A stretch of DNA of 64,000 nucleotides. Origin: Manihot esculenta (taxonomy: Eukaryota; Streptophyta; Magnoliopsida; Malpighiales; Euphorbiaceae). Location of the stretch: the NCBI RefSeq assembly GCF_001659605.2, contig NC_035174.2, positions 27,765,529 to 27,829,528 on the forward strand, in the 5' to 3' direction. Shown piece after piece: positions 34,044 to 45,147 of the stretch. A program made the translations under genes and the position numbers. The notes under the pieces are model-generated. The model ran no database searches, was not told the DNA's origin, and saw only the letters and a program-made list of their open reading frames with translations. Numbering within the stretch: position 1 is the first letter of the stretch; every line of letters starts with the position of its first letter.

Positions 34044-35434
34044 GTATATGCAAACAAAAATTAACCTACAACTTAAATATGTCATCTTTACATCTAATCA
34101 TAATCCCCTCGTTTTACATGATTTATTTTATAAGAAAAACTTTAAATAAATTCTTGAGTAATTATGCAAGATTTTTATTTTTTTTAATGAAAACTTTTTA
34201 AATTAAAAATATTTAAATTCATTCATTATAAATAAAAAAAATATTAAAAAGAAATCCAATTTAATTGGATTTTTATAAAATTTTTTATTTCAAACAAAGA
34301 GAATAAGAAATCAATAAATTATTCTAAGGCTATATATTAAGTGTGATGCTAAGCAGTCACATCAACTAAAATACCCAAAATTCATAGTTAAATAAATTCA
34401 GTATGTATTACATCACTCATAATTTGTTAGTTTGAAGAATGCAAATGTGCAATTAATTTGTGAAAGTAACCTTAAGCGTATAGAATTGAAGATGTAGCTT
34501 TATATACCATGCCTTCAACTTCTAAGAAGACAATCACTCGTCTTCCAAAAGCCACACTTTGTGTTGAACTAGCTAAAACTAATCCTACATTTCTAACACT
34601 AAGATTTTGTTTGATTCTCAATAGAAGGTTGCTAGGATATTTATACAAGATCTACATGATATTATTGAGGTAAAAAATTAAATAGAAATATTTTAAAAGA
34701 TACAACAATAATCATTTACGTGAATGACTAACTATAATGGTTTATCATGTCATAATAAGATTATTCACGTGAAATTATTTTGAATACTAACAAAAGTAAT
34801 AAAATATTTTAAATTATGAGAAATGTAATTCACGTGAAATGGTTTTGAATGCCGACAAAAATAATAAAATATTTTAATTTACAAGAAAAACAATTTACGT
34901 GAATCTGTTTTGAATACTGAAAAAAATAATAAAATATTTTAATTTACGAGAAATACAATTCACCTGAAACTATTTTAAATACTGACAAATATAATCAAAT
35001 ATTTTAAAATATAACAAATACAATTCACATGAAATTGTTTTGAATACTGATAGAAATAATGAAATATTTTAAATTACAACAAACATTATTCAAATGAAAT
35101 TTTTTTTAAATCTGATAAAAATAATAAAATATTTTAAGTTACCTTAAACATCATTCACGTGGAATGTCAGGATATCATTTAGAAGAAAAAACGTATATCT
35201 TAATTTACATAAATTTAAAAAGAAAAAATTTTAAATATAAAGTTAATTTTGACATTAATTAACTAGAATTAAAAAGAAATCAATAGAGAGAATAAGAAAT
35301 CAATAAATTTTTTATTTTAAATAGTGAGAATAAAAAATCAATAAATTGTTCTAAGACTACATATTAAATGTGATACTAAGCCTTCACATTAACTAAAATA
35401 TCTAAAATTTATACTTAAATAATTTCAATATGTA
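34044..35434. repeat. Spacer with higher-order repeat copy (block D)
   Basis: The order is the same as after exon 1 copy 1. The leader marker 'AAGAAGACAATCACTCG' is near 34525, followed by a minisatellite block at about 34700-35190 with CACGTG sites near 34766, 34831 and 35155. The spacer is interrupted at 35435 by a solo LTR. No gene is seen. Confidence 0.78.
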
Positions 35435-35856
35435 TGATAAAGGACTATTTAGATTTCGTCAGGAATTTTAACAAATATCGTTTGGTTAAAACGAAATAAG
35501 AGAAAAGATATGTTAGAAAATTAAAAGTCTTATTGAAATTCCTCAAAAATTGAAAAGTCAGTTTTTAATAGACAAGAGAGGCTATTTATAATAGAAAACA
35601 AAACCCTAATATGCAAAATTATGAAAACACCCAAAATATCTAAAAAAATAATTAAATGCAAAATTGACCCCCTAAACGATGGAATTTTCATATTGAACTT
35701 TTTGATAGGCCTATGGCTTTTGTCACGCTTTTGAAATTCGTGCGTCTCGAAATTCCCTTTCTGAAAAGCTATCGTGGGTTTCTATCCGACGTCGGGTGCA
35801 AAAGTTAAGTCTAGTCCAATTTTACTGTAAAGTCCAAGGCTAATTGCTTCATATCA
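35435..35856 (-). mobile_element. Solo LTR (422 bp), same family as the foldback arms
   Basis: It begins TGATAAAGG and ends CATATCA on the plus strand. It is flanked by ATGTA (35430-35434) and ATGCA (35857-35861). The paralogous empty site near 30598 reads AATATGCACTATATCACTC, so the target was ATGCA and the left copy has changed by one base. In element orientation it runs TGATATGAAGC.. to CCTTTATCA. Confidence 0.88.
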
Positions 35857-35947
35857 ATGCACTATATCACTCATAATCTATTCATACTTAAAAAATAAAA
35901 AATAAAAGAACAAGAGGGGGATAAAATGTAATGATAAACTAAATTTT

Positions 35948-38064
35948 TGTAATATCCGGCTAGATCCTGGCATCGAAATTCCGACTTTTCGGTGGAATCT
36001 CCGTCGGAATCTGAAATTCAAAGATGCCGGAGCCTTCTAGAAGGGTAAAATGTGTTTTCTAAGATGTTTTCACATGATTTTATGGTTTTAATGCAAAAGA
36101 AATTGAGTTTTGAAGAGAAAAGACCAAGGAGGGAAGAACCCAGGTTCGGCCGCCGAACATGGGATAGTTTAGGGGGCACGTTAGGCTGCCAAAGGTGGTG
36201 GAGCTGTGGAAGCAGTTTTGACCGCCAAAGGTGGTTGACCGGCCACCTATAAAAGGCCCTCAGACCGAAAATGGGCGAGTTTTCTCCCCATTCTCGAGCT
36301 AAGGTGAGTTCATGTCCTCCTTTGGTTGATTTCATGTTCTTTCTTCAAATCTTTCAAGTTTTAACAAGTTTTAGCTTGGGTTTTGAAGTTGTGAGCTTAA
36401 GATCAAGTTTTGGGAGCTTGGAGACCCAAGGAGTTATTTCCTCCTATCTCCAAGTTAGGGATCGCACCAACCCTCGATCTTCAAGAGGTAAGTGTAGATC
36501 CTTGCCTTCCTTTATGTTTTAATGAAGTTTTAAGAAGTTTTGATGCTTGTGTGTGGGTAGATGTGCATGTTAAGGTTTATGTGGGTTTTATGCCCAATGT
36601 TTGTTTATGTGATGTTATGTTGGGAGTTTAAGCTAGTTTATGCCCTGTATGCATGTGGGAGTGTGTATGCATGTTTGGGAGAGAGCATGTGAGGTTTTGG
36701 GTTGCTTTGGAAGGTTTGGGAGGCTGTTTGTGCATGAGGAAGCTGAGTTCTGCCATTTTGGAAGAACTCAGGTTCGGCAGCCGAAGCCATATTCGGCCGC
36801 CGAACCTACCTGTGGAGGCAAGCTTTTGGCTGCCGAACCCTACCCCCGAAAGTTGGACTTTCGGCTCTGGAGGGGAGTTTCGGCCGCCGAAGGTGCCGCC
36901 GAACATGCATGAGTTTTGGCTCTGGAACCACTTTCGGCCGCCGAAAGTGGCTGAGTTTCGGCTCTGGAGGGACTTTCGGCCGCCGAACCTGCCGCCGAAA
37001 GTGCCCTGTCTAGCCTTCCTTTACATGATTTCTATGATTATTCTATGATATTTTAGGGGGTTTGGGGAGTTGTTTAGAGTCATGTTAGAGTGTGTTTGGT
37101 CCCTCATTTGAGTCCACCTGTGTAGGATCGGACCCGAGGAACCGAGGAGGCCAGCAGTGTTAGCTGTTGCAGAGTCAGTCCAGCGTCTGCCAGAGGTGAG
37201 TAGAACTAACTCAAATGTTTTAAGCATGCTCATGCATCATGAATACCATGTATATGTATTAGGTTGCTTGCATTAGATTGCACGAAGATGATGCATTGCA
37301 TATTATGTTGTTGGTGTGGATGGACCAGAGGAGACCCAATAGCCCAAGTCTGATATGAGATATTGTGATATATTAATGAAGTCCTGAGGAGCCCCACCGA
37401 GGGCCGGGCACTAATGAAGTCCTGAGCAGCTCCTTCGAGGGCCGGGCATAGATCAGAGGGAGTTTTGGGTCATGTCCATCCGTGATGTGAATTGTTTGTG
37501 CTGTGACGCATTCCATAAAAGCATGTTTTATTATAATGTTTATTGTTCTGCTCACTGGGCTTTTTAGCTCACCCCTCTCCCTAACCCCCAGGCTTGCAGG
37601 TCAGAGGTAGATCGGGAAGTCTCAGAAGTTGAAGTTCTGTTTATGTAATAGATTAGTAGTGGACATGTATTGTAAAAGAATGTAATGAAATGTAAAGTAG
37701 AGTAAGGTTTTATGGTTTAGTATTGTGCTTGGCCCTTATAGTAGTGTTAATCCCTGTTTGCACATGATCCTAATGTAAAATGTTTTATGTTTATGATATG
37801 CATGAACCATACTTGAGGCATGAGATGTTCACCACACTAGAGTATTTGATGAGGACTCTAGTGAGGTTTTATGTTTATTGTCATGATGCATGCTAGGTCA
37901 GGTTTTGGTTTGTGATATGTTTTAAAGTTTTTATGTTTATGTTAGATCATGTATGGGATTACACCAGTTGTATAGGATGTATAGTAGTCTTCCTACGGGT
38001 CCCAGCGGCCTTAAGCCGATCTGGATCCTAGCGCCGGTAGCGGTCCAGTTTCCGAGTCGTTACA
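35948..38064 (+). mobile_element. Chromovirus solo LTR
   Basis: A single 2117-bp LTR runs from TGTAATATCCGG to GAGTCGTTACA and is flanked by ATTTT on both sides. The empty target is seen at about 30680 (GCTAAATTTTGATTTATTTG). It has TATAAAAG at 36248-36255 and many TTCGGCCGCCGAA-type repeats (36140-36990). A repeated 'GAAGTCCTGAG..GGGCCGGGCA' module is at 37378-37449. Only the LTR remains, as expected after recombination between the two LTRs of a full element. Confidence 0.93.
36248..36255 (+). promoter_or_regulatory. TATA-like box in solo LTR
   Basis: TATAAAAG lies in the conserved block CCACCTATAAAAGG. A solo LTR can keep promoter activity, but no downstream gene on this strand is seen. 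Confidence 0.55.
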
Positions 38065-39689
38065 ATTTTGATTTATTTGAAGAATGCAAATGGGCAATTA
38101 AATTGAGAAAGTAACCTTAAGTGCATATAATTGAAGATGCAGCTTTAGAGACCATGCTTTCAATTTCTAAGAATACAATCACTCATCTTCCAAAAGCCAC
38201 ACCTTGTGCTGAACAAGCTAAAACTAATCCTACATTTCTAACACTAAGATTTTGAGTGATTTGCCATGGAAGTTTGCCAGGGTATTTATACAAGATCTAC
38301 ATGATATTATTTAGGCAAGAAATTAAATATAAATATTTTAGGAAAAAACTATTCATGTAAGGTTGTTTTGGATACTCACAAAAATAATAAAATATTTTAT
38401 GATGTTATATTGAATATTGACAAAAATGATAAAATATTTTAAGTTACGAGAAATACACTTCACGTAAAACTCTTTTGAATACTGATAAAAATAATAAAAT
38501 ATTTTAAATTACAAAAAATACAATTCACATGAAGTTATTTTGAATATTGATAGAAATAATAAACTATTTTAAATTACAAGAAAAATAGTTCACGTGAAAT
38601 TGTTTTGAATAGTAATAAAAATAATAAAAAGTTTTAAGTTACGACAAAATTATTCACTTGAAAATATTTTAAATTTGATAAAAATAAATAAATATTTTAT
38701 GTTATGACAAATATTATTCAGGTGAAATTTCAGGATATCATTTAAAGAAAAAAAATAATTTTATGTGCAAAGTTAAGAGAGGACAGTATCAAAAGAAAAG
38801 ATGGAACCATTCTAGTGAGTCTTTAAAACCACTTAAAAAGAAAGAAAATATAATCACTTATGCAAATCTAAAGGAGATATATATACATTAATCATATTGT
38901 CAAATATTTATTTTAAAAATTACGACAATGATTATTCACGTGAATGACTAACTATAATGGTTTATCATGTCAGAAAAAGATTATTCACATGAAATTATTT
39001 TGAATATTAACATAAATAATAAAAATATTTTAAATTATGAAAAATAAAATTTACGTGAAACTATTTTGAATACTAACAAAAATAATAAAATATTTTAGTT
39101 TACTAGAAATATAATTCACTTGAAGCTATTTTAAATATTCACAAATATAATCAAATATTTTATGTTACAAGAAATATAATTTACGTGAAATTGTTTTGAA
39201 TACTGACAGAAATATATTTAAAACAATCAAATATAATTAACGTAAAGTTATTTTAAATTCGACAGAAACAATAAAATATTTTAAGTTACGACAAACATTA
39301 TTCACGTGAATTTATTTTAAATCTGACAAAAATAACAAAATATTTTAAGTTACCATAAGCATCATTCACGTGGAATATCGGGATATCATTCAGAATAAAA
39401 AAATGTATATGTTAATGTACATAAATTTTAAATATGAAGTTAATTTTGACACTAATTAACTAGAATTAAAAATTTAAATTTTTAAAATATGATAAAAATC
39501 AGTTTAGGGGAAAGAAATCAATAGAGAGAATAAAATATTAATAATTTTTTTTTTAATTTCAAATAGAGAGAATAAGAAATCAATAAATTGTTCTAAGACT
39601 ACATATCAAGTATGATGCTAAGCAGTCACATTAACTAAAATATCTAAAATTTATAGTTAAATAATTTCAATATGAATTATAACCAATCT
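38065..39689. repeat. Spacer with higher-order repeat remnants (blocks E and F)
   Basis: This continues the spacer after the solo LTR. The leader marker is near 38165, minisatellite blocks are at about 38350-38730 and 38930-39390, and TTCACGTG sites are near 38590, 38935, 39302 and 39365. It stops abruptly after TTTCAATATG near 39680, where a different gypsy element begins. No gene is seen. Confidence 0.75.
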
Positions 39690-39739
39690 CCTGCTCCTTT
39701 TCTCGAAAAGAAACCTCACTCTCCTTTCACCTTCAAGAT

Positions 39740-41127
39740 GGCCAGTAGTTCGCGATCTGTTGCCAATATTGCTATCAACGAGAGAGTTATCGTTTCTTCT
39801 ACCCCTGACGGTAGAGAAGACACACCCTAGTGGTCAATGAAATAGACCTCAATAATTTAAACAATAAACAGATACTCCAGTACATCCAAAGGTTATAGGC
39901 TACCATATGTCAGTATAAGACTCAAGAAGAGACATCAAAAATAGATACCGGAAGAAGGGAGGAAGCCTCTATGGATACCCCAAGGGCACGAACAAAAGCT
40001 TTCAGAATGCAGCTCAAAGGGGGAGCCGAGTTCGAAGATGAATTGGATAAGGCTCCAACAGGCGTTGATTGGAAGCTAGTACGAGCTATGCAAAGGTACC
40101 AAAAGGAGCAAGAAAAGGATTTCAGCTTAAATGGTGTTTCGCCTCTTTCGGAAGAGATTGTAGCAGAAACCTTTCCCATTAAGTTCAAGTTGCCTAGCTT
40201 AGACAAATATGATGGAACAGCAGATCCCAGGAGCCACCTGGCAATCTTCAAGATGACTATGCAGCTTCAGGATATCAACAACTTTGTATTGTGCTGAGTA
40301 TTCCCCTCAACACTCATAAGTTTGACTTAGAAATGGTACCAACATCTGAGTTAGGTTTAATTCAAAACTTTATACAGTTTACTATGTTATTTAAATCCTG
40401 ATTTATTACTTGTATACCTCCTAAAAAACTTTCCTCTGACTTGTGAAAGATCCGATAAGAAGAGGACGAGTCTTTAAGGAGCTTTATCTCACGGTTCAAT
40501 GCAGAGACCATACAGGTAGAAGAATTGAATAATGAGATAACATGTGAAGCATTCAAGAAAGGAACTTGTAATGTCAAATTCATGGATTCCTTAATAAAAA
40601 ATTCAACCACAACGTATCAAATATTGATAGACAAAACTCAAAAGTGTATCAGAATGGATGACGAAATCTAAGCATTAAAAGAGGATAAGAGAGTGAGCCA
40701 AAAGCAAAGCCAAAACTTCAAGCGGTAAGGATAGGAAGAAGATCATAGGAGTTATCCCATCTCTTTAAGGAGGGTTGAGCAAAGTAAGTATAAGAAATAT
40801 GCTCTATTAAATGACTCAAGGACTCATATTTTGATGTGGATCAGAAAAAATAATAAAGAAATCAGGTGGCTACCCAAGCTCAATCTTGAGAAAGCAGAGA
40901 GGGAAGATAGGACAAAGTACTGTCGCTTTCACGAAGACCATGGTCATATGACAAAAGAATGTCAACAACTAAAGGAGGAGATCGAGAGACTGATAAGGGA
41001 CGACACTCTTTGGAATTCACAAGGAAGGGAAGGGAAAAAAGGAGACCTGAGCCTGAGGCACAAACCCCCGAAACAACCCCTGACAAGAACCTGTAGGGGT
41101 CATACATGTAATAATGGAAGCACCTAG
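39740..41127 (+). pseudogene. Gypsy gag fragments of the truncated element
   Basis: A first segment (from about 39740, clearest at 39971-40297) reads through GVDWKLVRAMQRYQKEQEKD and ETFPIKFKLPSLDKYDGTAD to HLAIFKMTMQLQDINNFVLC. The conserved gag start of this group is 'PxxFKxPxxxxYDGxxDPxxHL'. A second segment (40831-41127) has WLPKLNLEKAEREDRTKYCR followed by FHEDHGHMTKECQQLKEEIE, the CxH-type knuckle of these elements. The two are separated by stops and by sequence without recognisable domains (40298-40830). Confidence 0.82.
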
Positions 41128-41389
41128 GGATAGTCAGTGAAAGTAAATAAACTACAAATATAACTACCGAACTGGTAAGAAACCTTTTAAGTCTCGGAGG
41201 TCATTCTTCTAGAAGTTTTACAAGCTAGACAGTTTGGGGAGCCGAATGGTCCCCCATTCTTGATATATTTGTAACATGAGGATATTCCTTTTAATAATAA
41301 AATTAATAAGGTATTTCCATAAGTTGTGTTCTTCAGTGATAAGGATTAATGGGATTGCCTTCCTCAAAAAAGGAAAAAAAAATTAAGGG

Positions 41390-41790
41390 GACAAGAAAAA
41401 GCCAAAAGGAGGGTTCTGCCAAGCCAAGTCACAAGATGGATTCCGCTAGACTATCCAGACATTGGTCCCACCAAACAAGACTACAAGGCGGGTTCTGCCA
41501 GGCCAAGTCACAAGACAGATTCGCCAGACCATCTGGGCGTTGGTCCCACTAAACAAGGCTATAAGGTGGGTTTCGCCAGACCATCCGAGCATTGGTCCCA
41601 CTAAACAAGGCCACAAGGCTAGTCCCGCTAGGCCAGGTAACTATGCGGGTTTCACCAGACCATCCGAGTGTTGGTCCCACCAAATAAGGCCACAAGGTAT
41701 GTCCCGTTAGGCTAGGTCAAAGGCTGGTTCTGTTTGAACATTTGAGAGTTGGTCCCACTAAATAAGGCCACAAGGCAGGCTTCGCTAGGT
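41390..41790 (+). repeat. Tandem repeat, ~78-bp unit, in the truncated gypsy
   Basis: The phrase 'TTGGTCCCACTAAACAAGGC' and its variants recur at about 41462, 41541, 41592, 41671 and 41749. Steps are 78 to 79 bp with one short unit of 51 bp. Between them runs 'GCCAGACCATCCGAG'. Its role is unknown. Such arrays are common between the coding part and the 3' LTR of large plant gypsy elements. Confidence 0.8.
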
Positions 41791-41793
41791 TAG

Positions 41794-43290
41794 TGATAGT
41801 GGTTGTCGAAGCCGTAAAAAATAAACCTATTAACAATCAACAAAAATAACTTGTAGATAGTGGCAATAGGGTCGAATCACATGGATTTGACACTAAGGAC
41901 TCTCCTAACTATGACTTGGGCAAATTAATAATAAAATAAAATAAAGGGGGGTTGATTTTAAATGATAGTAGACTAAAATTAAAACTGAGTAAAAGAAAGC
42001 AATAATTAAAAATATGAGTAAATCAATAGTAAAAAGATTTTAGTTGAAGCGTAGGATCTATTTCAGTTTTGGAATTGATCATTGATTCTTTGAACCTTCT
42101 ATTTATTTCAATAAATTAGTTTAGGTTGTGGAAGACGCTTCTCACAACCAAATTCCTCCTTAGTTTTAGTTTGATTAGGAAACTTTCGCTAATCAAACAC
42201 TAGTTAACAAGTTGCTGAGGAACGTCCTTGGGGTTTTTACTTTTCAACTGTTAACTGCATTAAGACATAGAGAAACCTAATTCTAATCTTGCCAACCGCA
42301 TTGTCAAGTTTAGATCATATAACTAATTGTGCTTGTGTTCAAATAATCTAAGTAATTACGGACCCAAATCATTCAAACTAACAATATATTACTCATGCAA
42401 TTAAAAGCAATGGGCCTTAATTGATTCTAAAAGCAAGGCAATAATAACATGAAGATCAAGTTGCATAAATATTGAAAAATAGAAGTTTAACAATGGAGTT
42501 TCAGATCTCTCAATTCATAACAAAACTGAAATTTCTCCTAACTTCAACTAGAGATAAAGGTTTTTAGCCACTCATGGTGGACAAAGAACACATAAAAGAG
42601 AAAAGAAGAAAAGTAGAGAGAGAGCTGCTGTGTTGCTGCTGAAAATTTGAATGTCCTTGCTGTTTGGTTGCTGTCCCTTTTTATAGGTGAGAAATTCTAA
42701 TCCTTCTTGGAATTGGAATCCTATTTTGACTTGGTCTTTTGAAGATCTTTTAATTCCTCCTTTGCCTTTGTATTTTATCATGAATAAAACTCCTTTGGTG
42801 AAGGACTTTCTTTGGCGTGGCTCTTGGAGTTGTCATAGGATTGGTCTTGTAGTGTTTGAAGTAGGATAGGACTCTAACACTTTTGGAATTTTGATTTTTT
42901 TTCCCCACGCCGCTGTAATTTGCTGGAGTCAGTTTGATTTGGGCAGTTGATTTGGGCAAATCACTTGCCCAAATCATTTCTGTGAGTTACTTCTAGTCTT
43001 TAGCTTTCTTCAGGTGATTTGGTCAGTCAATTTGGACAAATGGTTTTGAGCATATCAAGTCTTGAGTGTTAAGCTTCCTTCTCTTACAGTTGTGCCAGTC
43101 ATCCTTCGGGCTTGATTTGGCCAAATCACTTCGGCCAAATCGATTTTTCAGCTTTTTCTGTAAATTTTCTCTAAGTTTCCATTTTTCTCATTTTCTGCAA
43201 AAATATAATAAAAACATAAATTAGACTAGAAAAATGCATATTTAAACAGTAATAATGATAATAAAAATGTGGCTAAATTATGCTTGATCA
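41794..43290 (+). repeat. Putative 3' LTR of the truncated gypsy
   Basis: The sequence starts TGATAGTGGTTGTCGAAGCC and ends GCTTGATCA, giving TG..CA termini and about 1.5 kb. No second copy is in the window and no clear polypurine tract precedes it, so the LTR assignment rests on its position and ends. No gene is seen in it. Confidence 0.5.
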
Positions 43291-43304
43291 CACTCTCATT
43301 CCAG

Positions 43305-43540
43305 TCTTATCAGACAATAACAAAATACCTCAAGACAGGGCTATACAAATGGGAAGGAGATGTTGGAAGTTTCACAAAAGAAGGGCGATTTATCGAACTG
43401 GTGAGATGCCCAAACTACCCAGATGGATTTATGAGGAACTCTGTGCTGAATAGAAGTGAAGGTGTATTAGTGCACGATTTTGATTACTACTGGCCACAAT
43501 ACAAGCCGATCACTTCTTCGGCTGACTACGGCATTATGTT
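43305..43540 (+). pseudogene. TAA1/TAR-like exon 3, 5' part (before copia-2)
   Basis: The splice acceptor CATTCCAG ends at 43304. The open frame then reads SYQTITKYLKTGLYKWEGDV and continues through CPNYPDGFMR and VLVHDFDYYWPQYKPITSSA to ADYGIM. This matches the central alliinase-C domain of TAA1/TAR tryptophan aminotransferases, which make indole-3-pyruvate for auxin synthesis, including the 'NPDG' (here YPDG) and 'HD..YYWP.Y.PI' motifs. Copia-2 is inserted after ATGTT at 43540, and the exon resumes at 54330. The phase fits exon 2 at 58838-59141, which ends in VSTAAYVS, although that exon belongs to a different copy. Confidence 0.88.
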
Positions 43541-43878
43541 TGTAGGTTTTAAACAAGTCTCAGAATGGAGCAAAACAAAATTGTGTTTGTTGATTTGCTT
43601 GGGGAGAAGACACGAAATAAAGGATGGAGCCTAGAGAGATTTTTCTTGTCGTAAAAAAAACACACTTTATTCAATGTAATACACCTCTTAAATAGATAGA
43701 TTAACATGACTAATTCAAGTGAAATGAAAAAAAACTACACTGAGATTGATCCTAACTTCATGCCATGTCCCTACATTTTTTGTTATTGTTGTAACCAAAT
43801 TTAGGTTGAAGTGGACACGTTCTTAGGCTGGTCTTCAGGCGTGAACTAAGCCTCTCATTAACGAGATTACATGCAACA
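43541..43878 (-). repeat. Copia-2 3' LTR
   Basis: This 338-bp LTR aligns with 53984-54324 from TGTAGGTTTTAAAC to GATTACATGCAACA. A polypurine tract (ATTATGGAGGAG) adjoins it at 43879-43890. Confidence 0.9.
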
Positions 43879-45142
43879 CTCCTCCATAATCTTGTCACAA
43901 TGTCTTTACGTTCTTAATTCCAATCATGATGCGCTGCTCCTCGAATTTATCCCGTGGCAATGGTTTTGTCAGAATGTCTGCACATTGGCTATTGAGATAC
44001 ATCAAAGGAACCTTAAACTATGGTTGCAGGTATGTTGAAGAAGAAAGAAAAGCTAAGACTGATTGGCTGTTGTGAGTACGGGGCAGTAAGCTATCGTGCT
44101 ATACCATGCTTTTCACAGAATTTATTGAATTCATTCAAAGTGAACTCTCCTCCTCGATCCGTTCTAAAAATCTTAATCCTTCTTTTAGATTGGACCTCTA
44201 TCTCCATTTTCACATTCTTAAAGACTTCTAATGCTTCACCTTTGTTTTTTCAGCATTTCTATCCACATGAACCTATTGTAATTATCAACTAGTAGTAGGA
44301 AATATCTGTTCCCACCGTGTGTTGTTGGAGAGATTGGCCCGCATATGTCTCCGTGTATGAGCTCCAGAGGTTTGTCAGCTCGGTATTTTGATGTTTTTAG
44401 GAACTTCATGTGATGATGCTTGCTGATTAAACACCCGTCGCATACTTGATTCACCTGATCAAGTTCCGGTAGTCCATAACCAAGTTCTCTTGTGTGAGTT
44501 TCTTTAATGCAGAGAAATTCAAATGATCGTAACGGGCATGCCAAAGCCAAGCCTCTTCTGTTATGCTTGTCATCAAGCACATGGGATGAACTTATTTCAT
44601 CTTCATTGAATATAACCTGTTTGATGCTCTTGGAATCTTTGCTATTAGCTTCCCTTTCACATCATAAACTCGCAAGTATCCTCTTTCAACTATGACTATT
44701 GCCCTAGATTCATCCAGCTGACCGAGGCTTATGATGTTGCTCTTTAACTTGGGGATGTAATACACATTTTTTATGGTAAGATGTTCCCTATTCTTACACT
44801 GAAATACCACTGATCCTCAGCCTTTAACTTCTATAACTGAGCCATCTCCAAAGCATACTCTTCCTTGTACACTTTCATCTAAGCTTGTGAGGGCTAAGCT
44901 GTTTCCCGTCATGTGATTACTTGCCCCGATATCATAGTACTAGGTCATGGCTTCTGGCTCGGCTTTAGCTGATCTGAGACTTGGAACAAGTCTTTCTTCA
45001 CTCAATAGCACTTTGTCTTCATCCATTTCAACTGAATGGACTAGCTCGCATGTCTCCATCATGAGCAATGTTGGTTCCTCATTGACTTGTTCTATGAAAT
45101 GGGCTCTCTCGTCCTTTTTCTTCTTTGATTTACAGTTAGATG
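43879..45142 (-). pseudogene. Copia-2 protease, integrase part and pol C-terminus with internal deletion
   Basis: In minus-strand order, a basic segment (CKSKKKKDERAHFIEQ) is followed by a protease motif YYDIGASNHMTG, where D-I-G replaces D-T-G. NIISLGQLDESRAIVIVERG comes next, then the pre-integrase region (WLWHARYDHL). The integrase core has GDICGPISPTTHGGN and FRTDRGGEFTLNEFNKFCEK. The sequence then jumps, near 44040, to the last residues of pol (QCADILTKPLPRDKFEEQRI). So the rest of integrase, all of RT and nearly all of RNase H are gone. Several stops lie in the remaining parts. Confidence 0.85.
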
Positions 45143-45147
45143 CAAAG

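Larger units (their letters stand above)
39690..43290 (+). mobile_element. Truncated Ty3/gypsy element of a different family (gag, repeats, putative 3' LTR)
   Basis: The left part encodes gag fragments. A tandem repeat region follows, then a 1.5-kb sequence beginning TGATAGTGG and ending TTGATCA, read here as the 3' LTR. Almost all of pol and the 5' LTR are missing. The gag style (FKLPSLDKYDGTADPRSHLA and YCRFHEDHGHMTKECQQLKE) is that of Tat/Ogre-like or Athila-like plant elements. No target duplication was found, and the right edge is only 14 bp before TAA/TAR exon 3, so a deletion probably removed element and gene sequence together. Confidence 0.7.

Noticed and set aside
29740..39390. CRISPR-like array
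   Set aside because: The units are whole 63-65-bp minisatellite repeats without unique spacers of fixed size, in plant nuclear DNA.
29107..39689. Helitron or MULE origin of the AT-rich spacer
   Set aside because: No Rep/helicase or transposase fragment, no convincing CTRR end with hairpin and no long terminal inverted repeat were seen. The spacer is better explained by the gene-array duplication.
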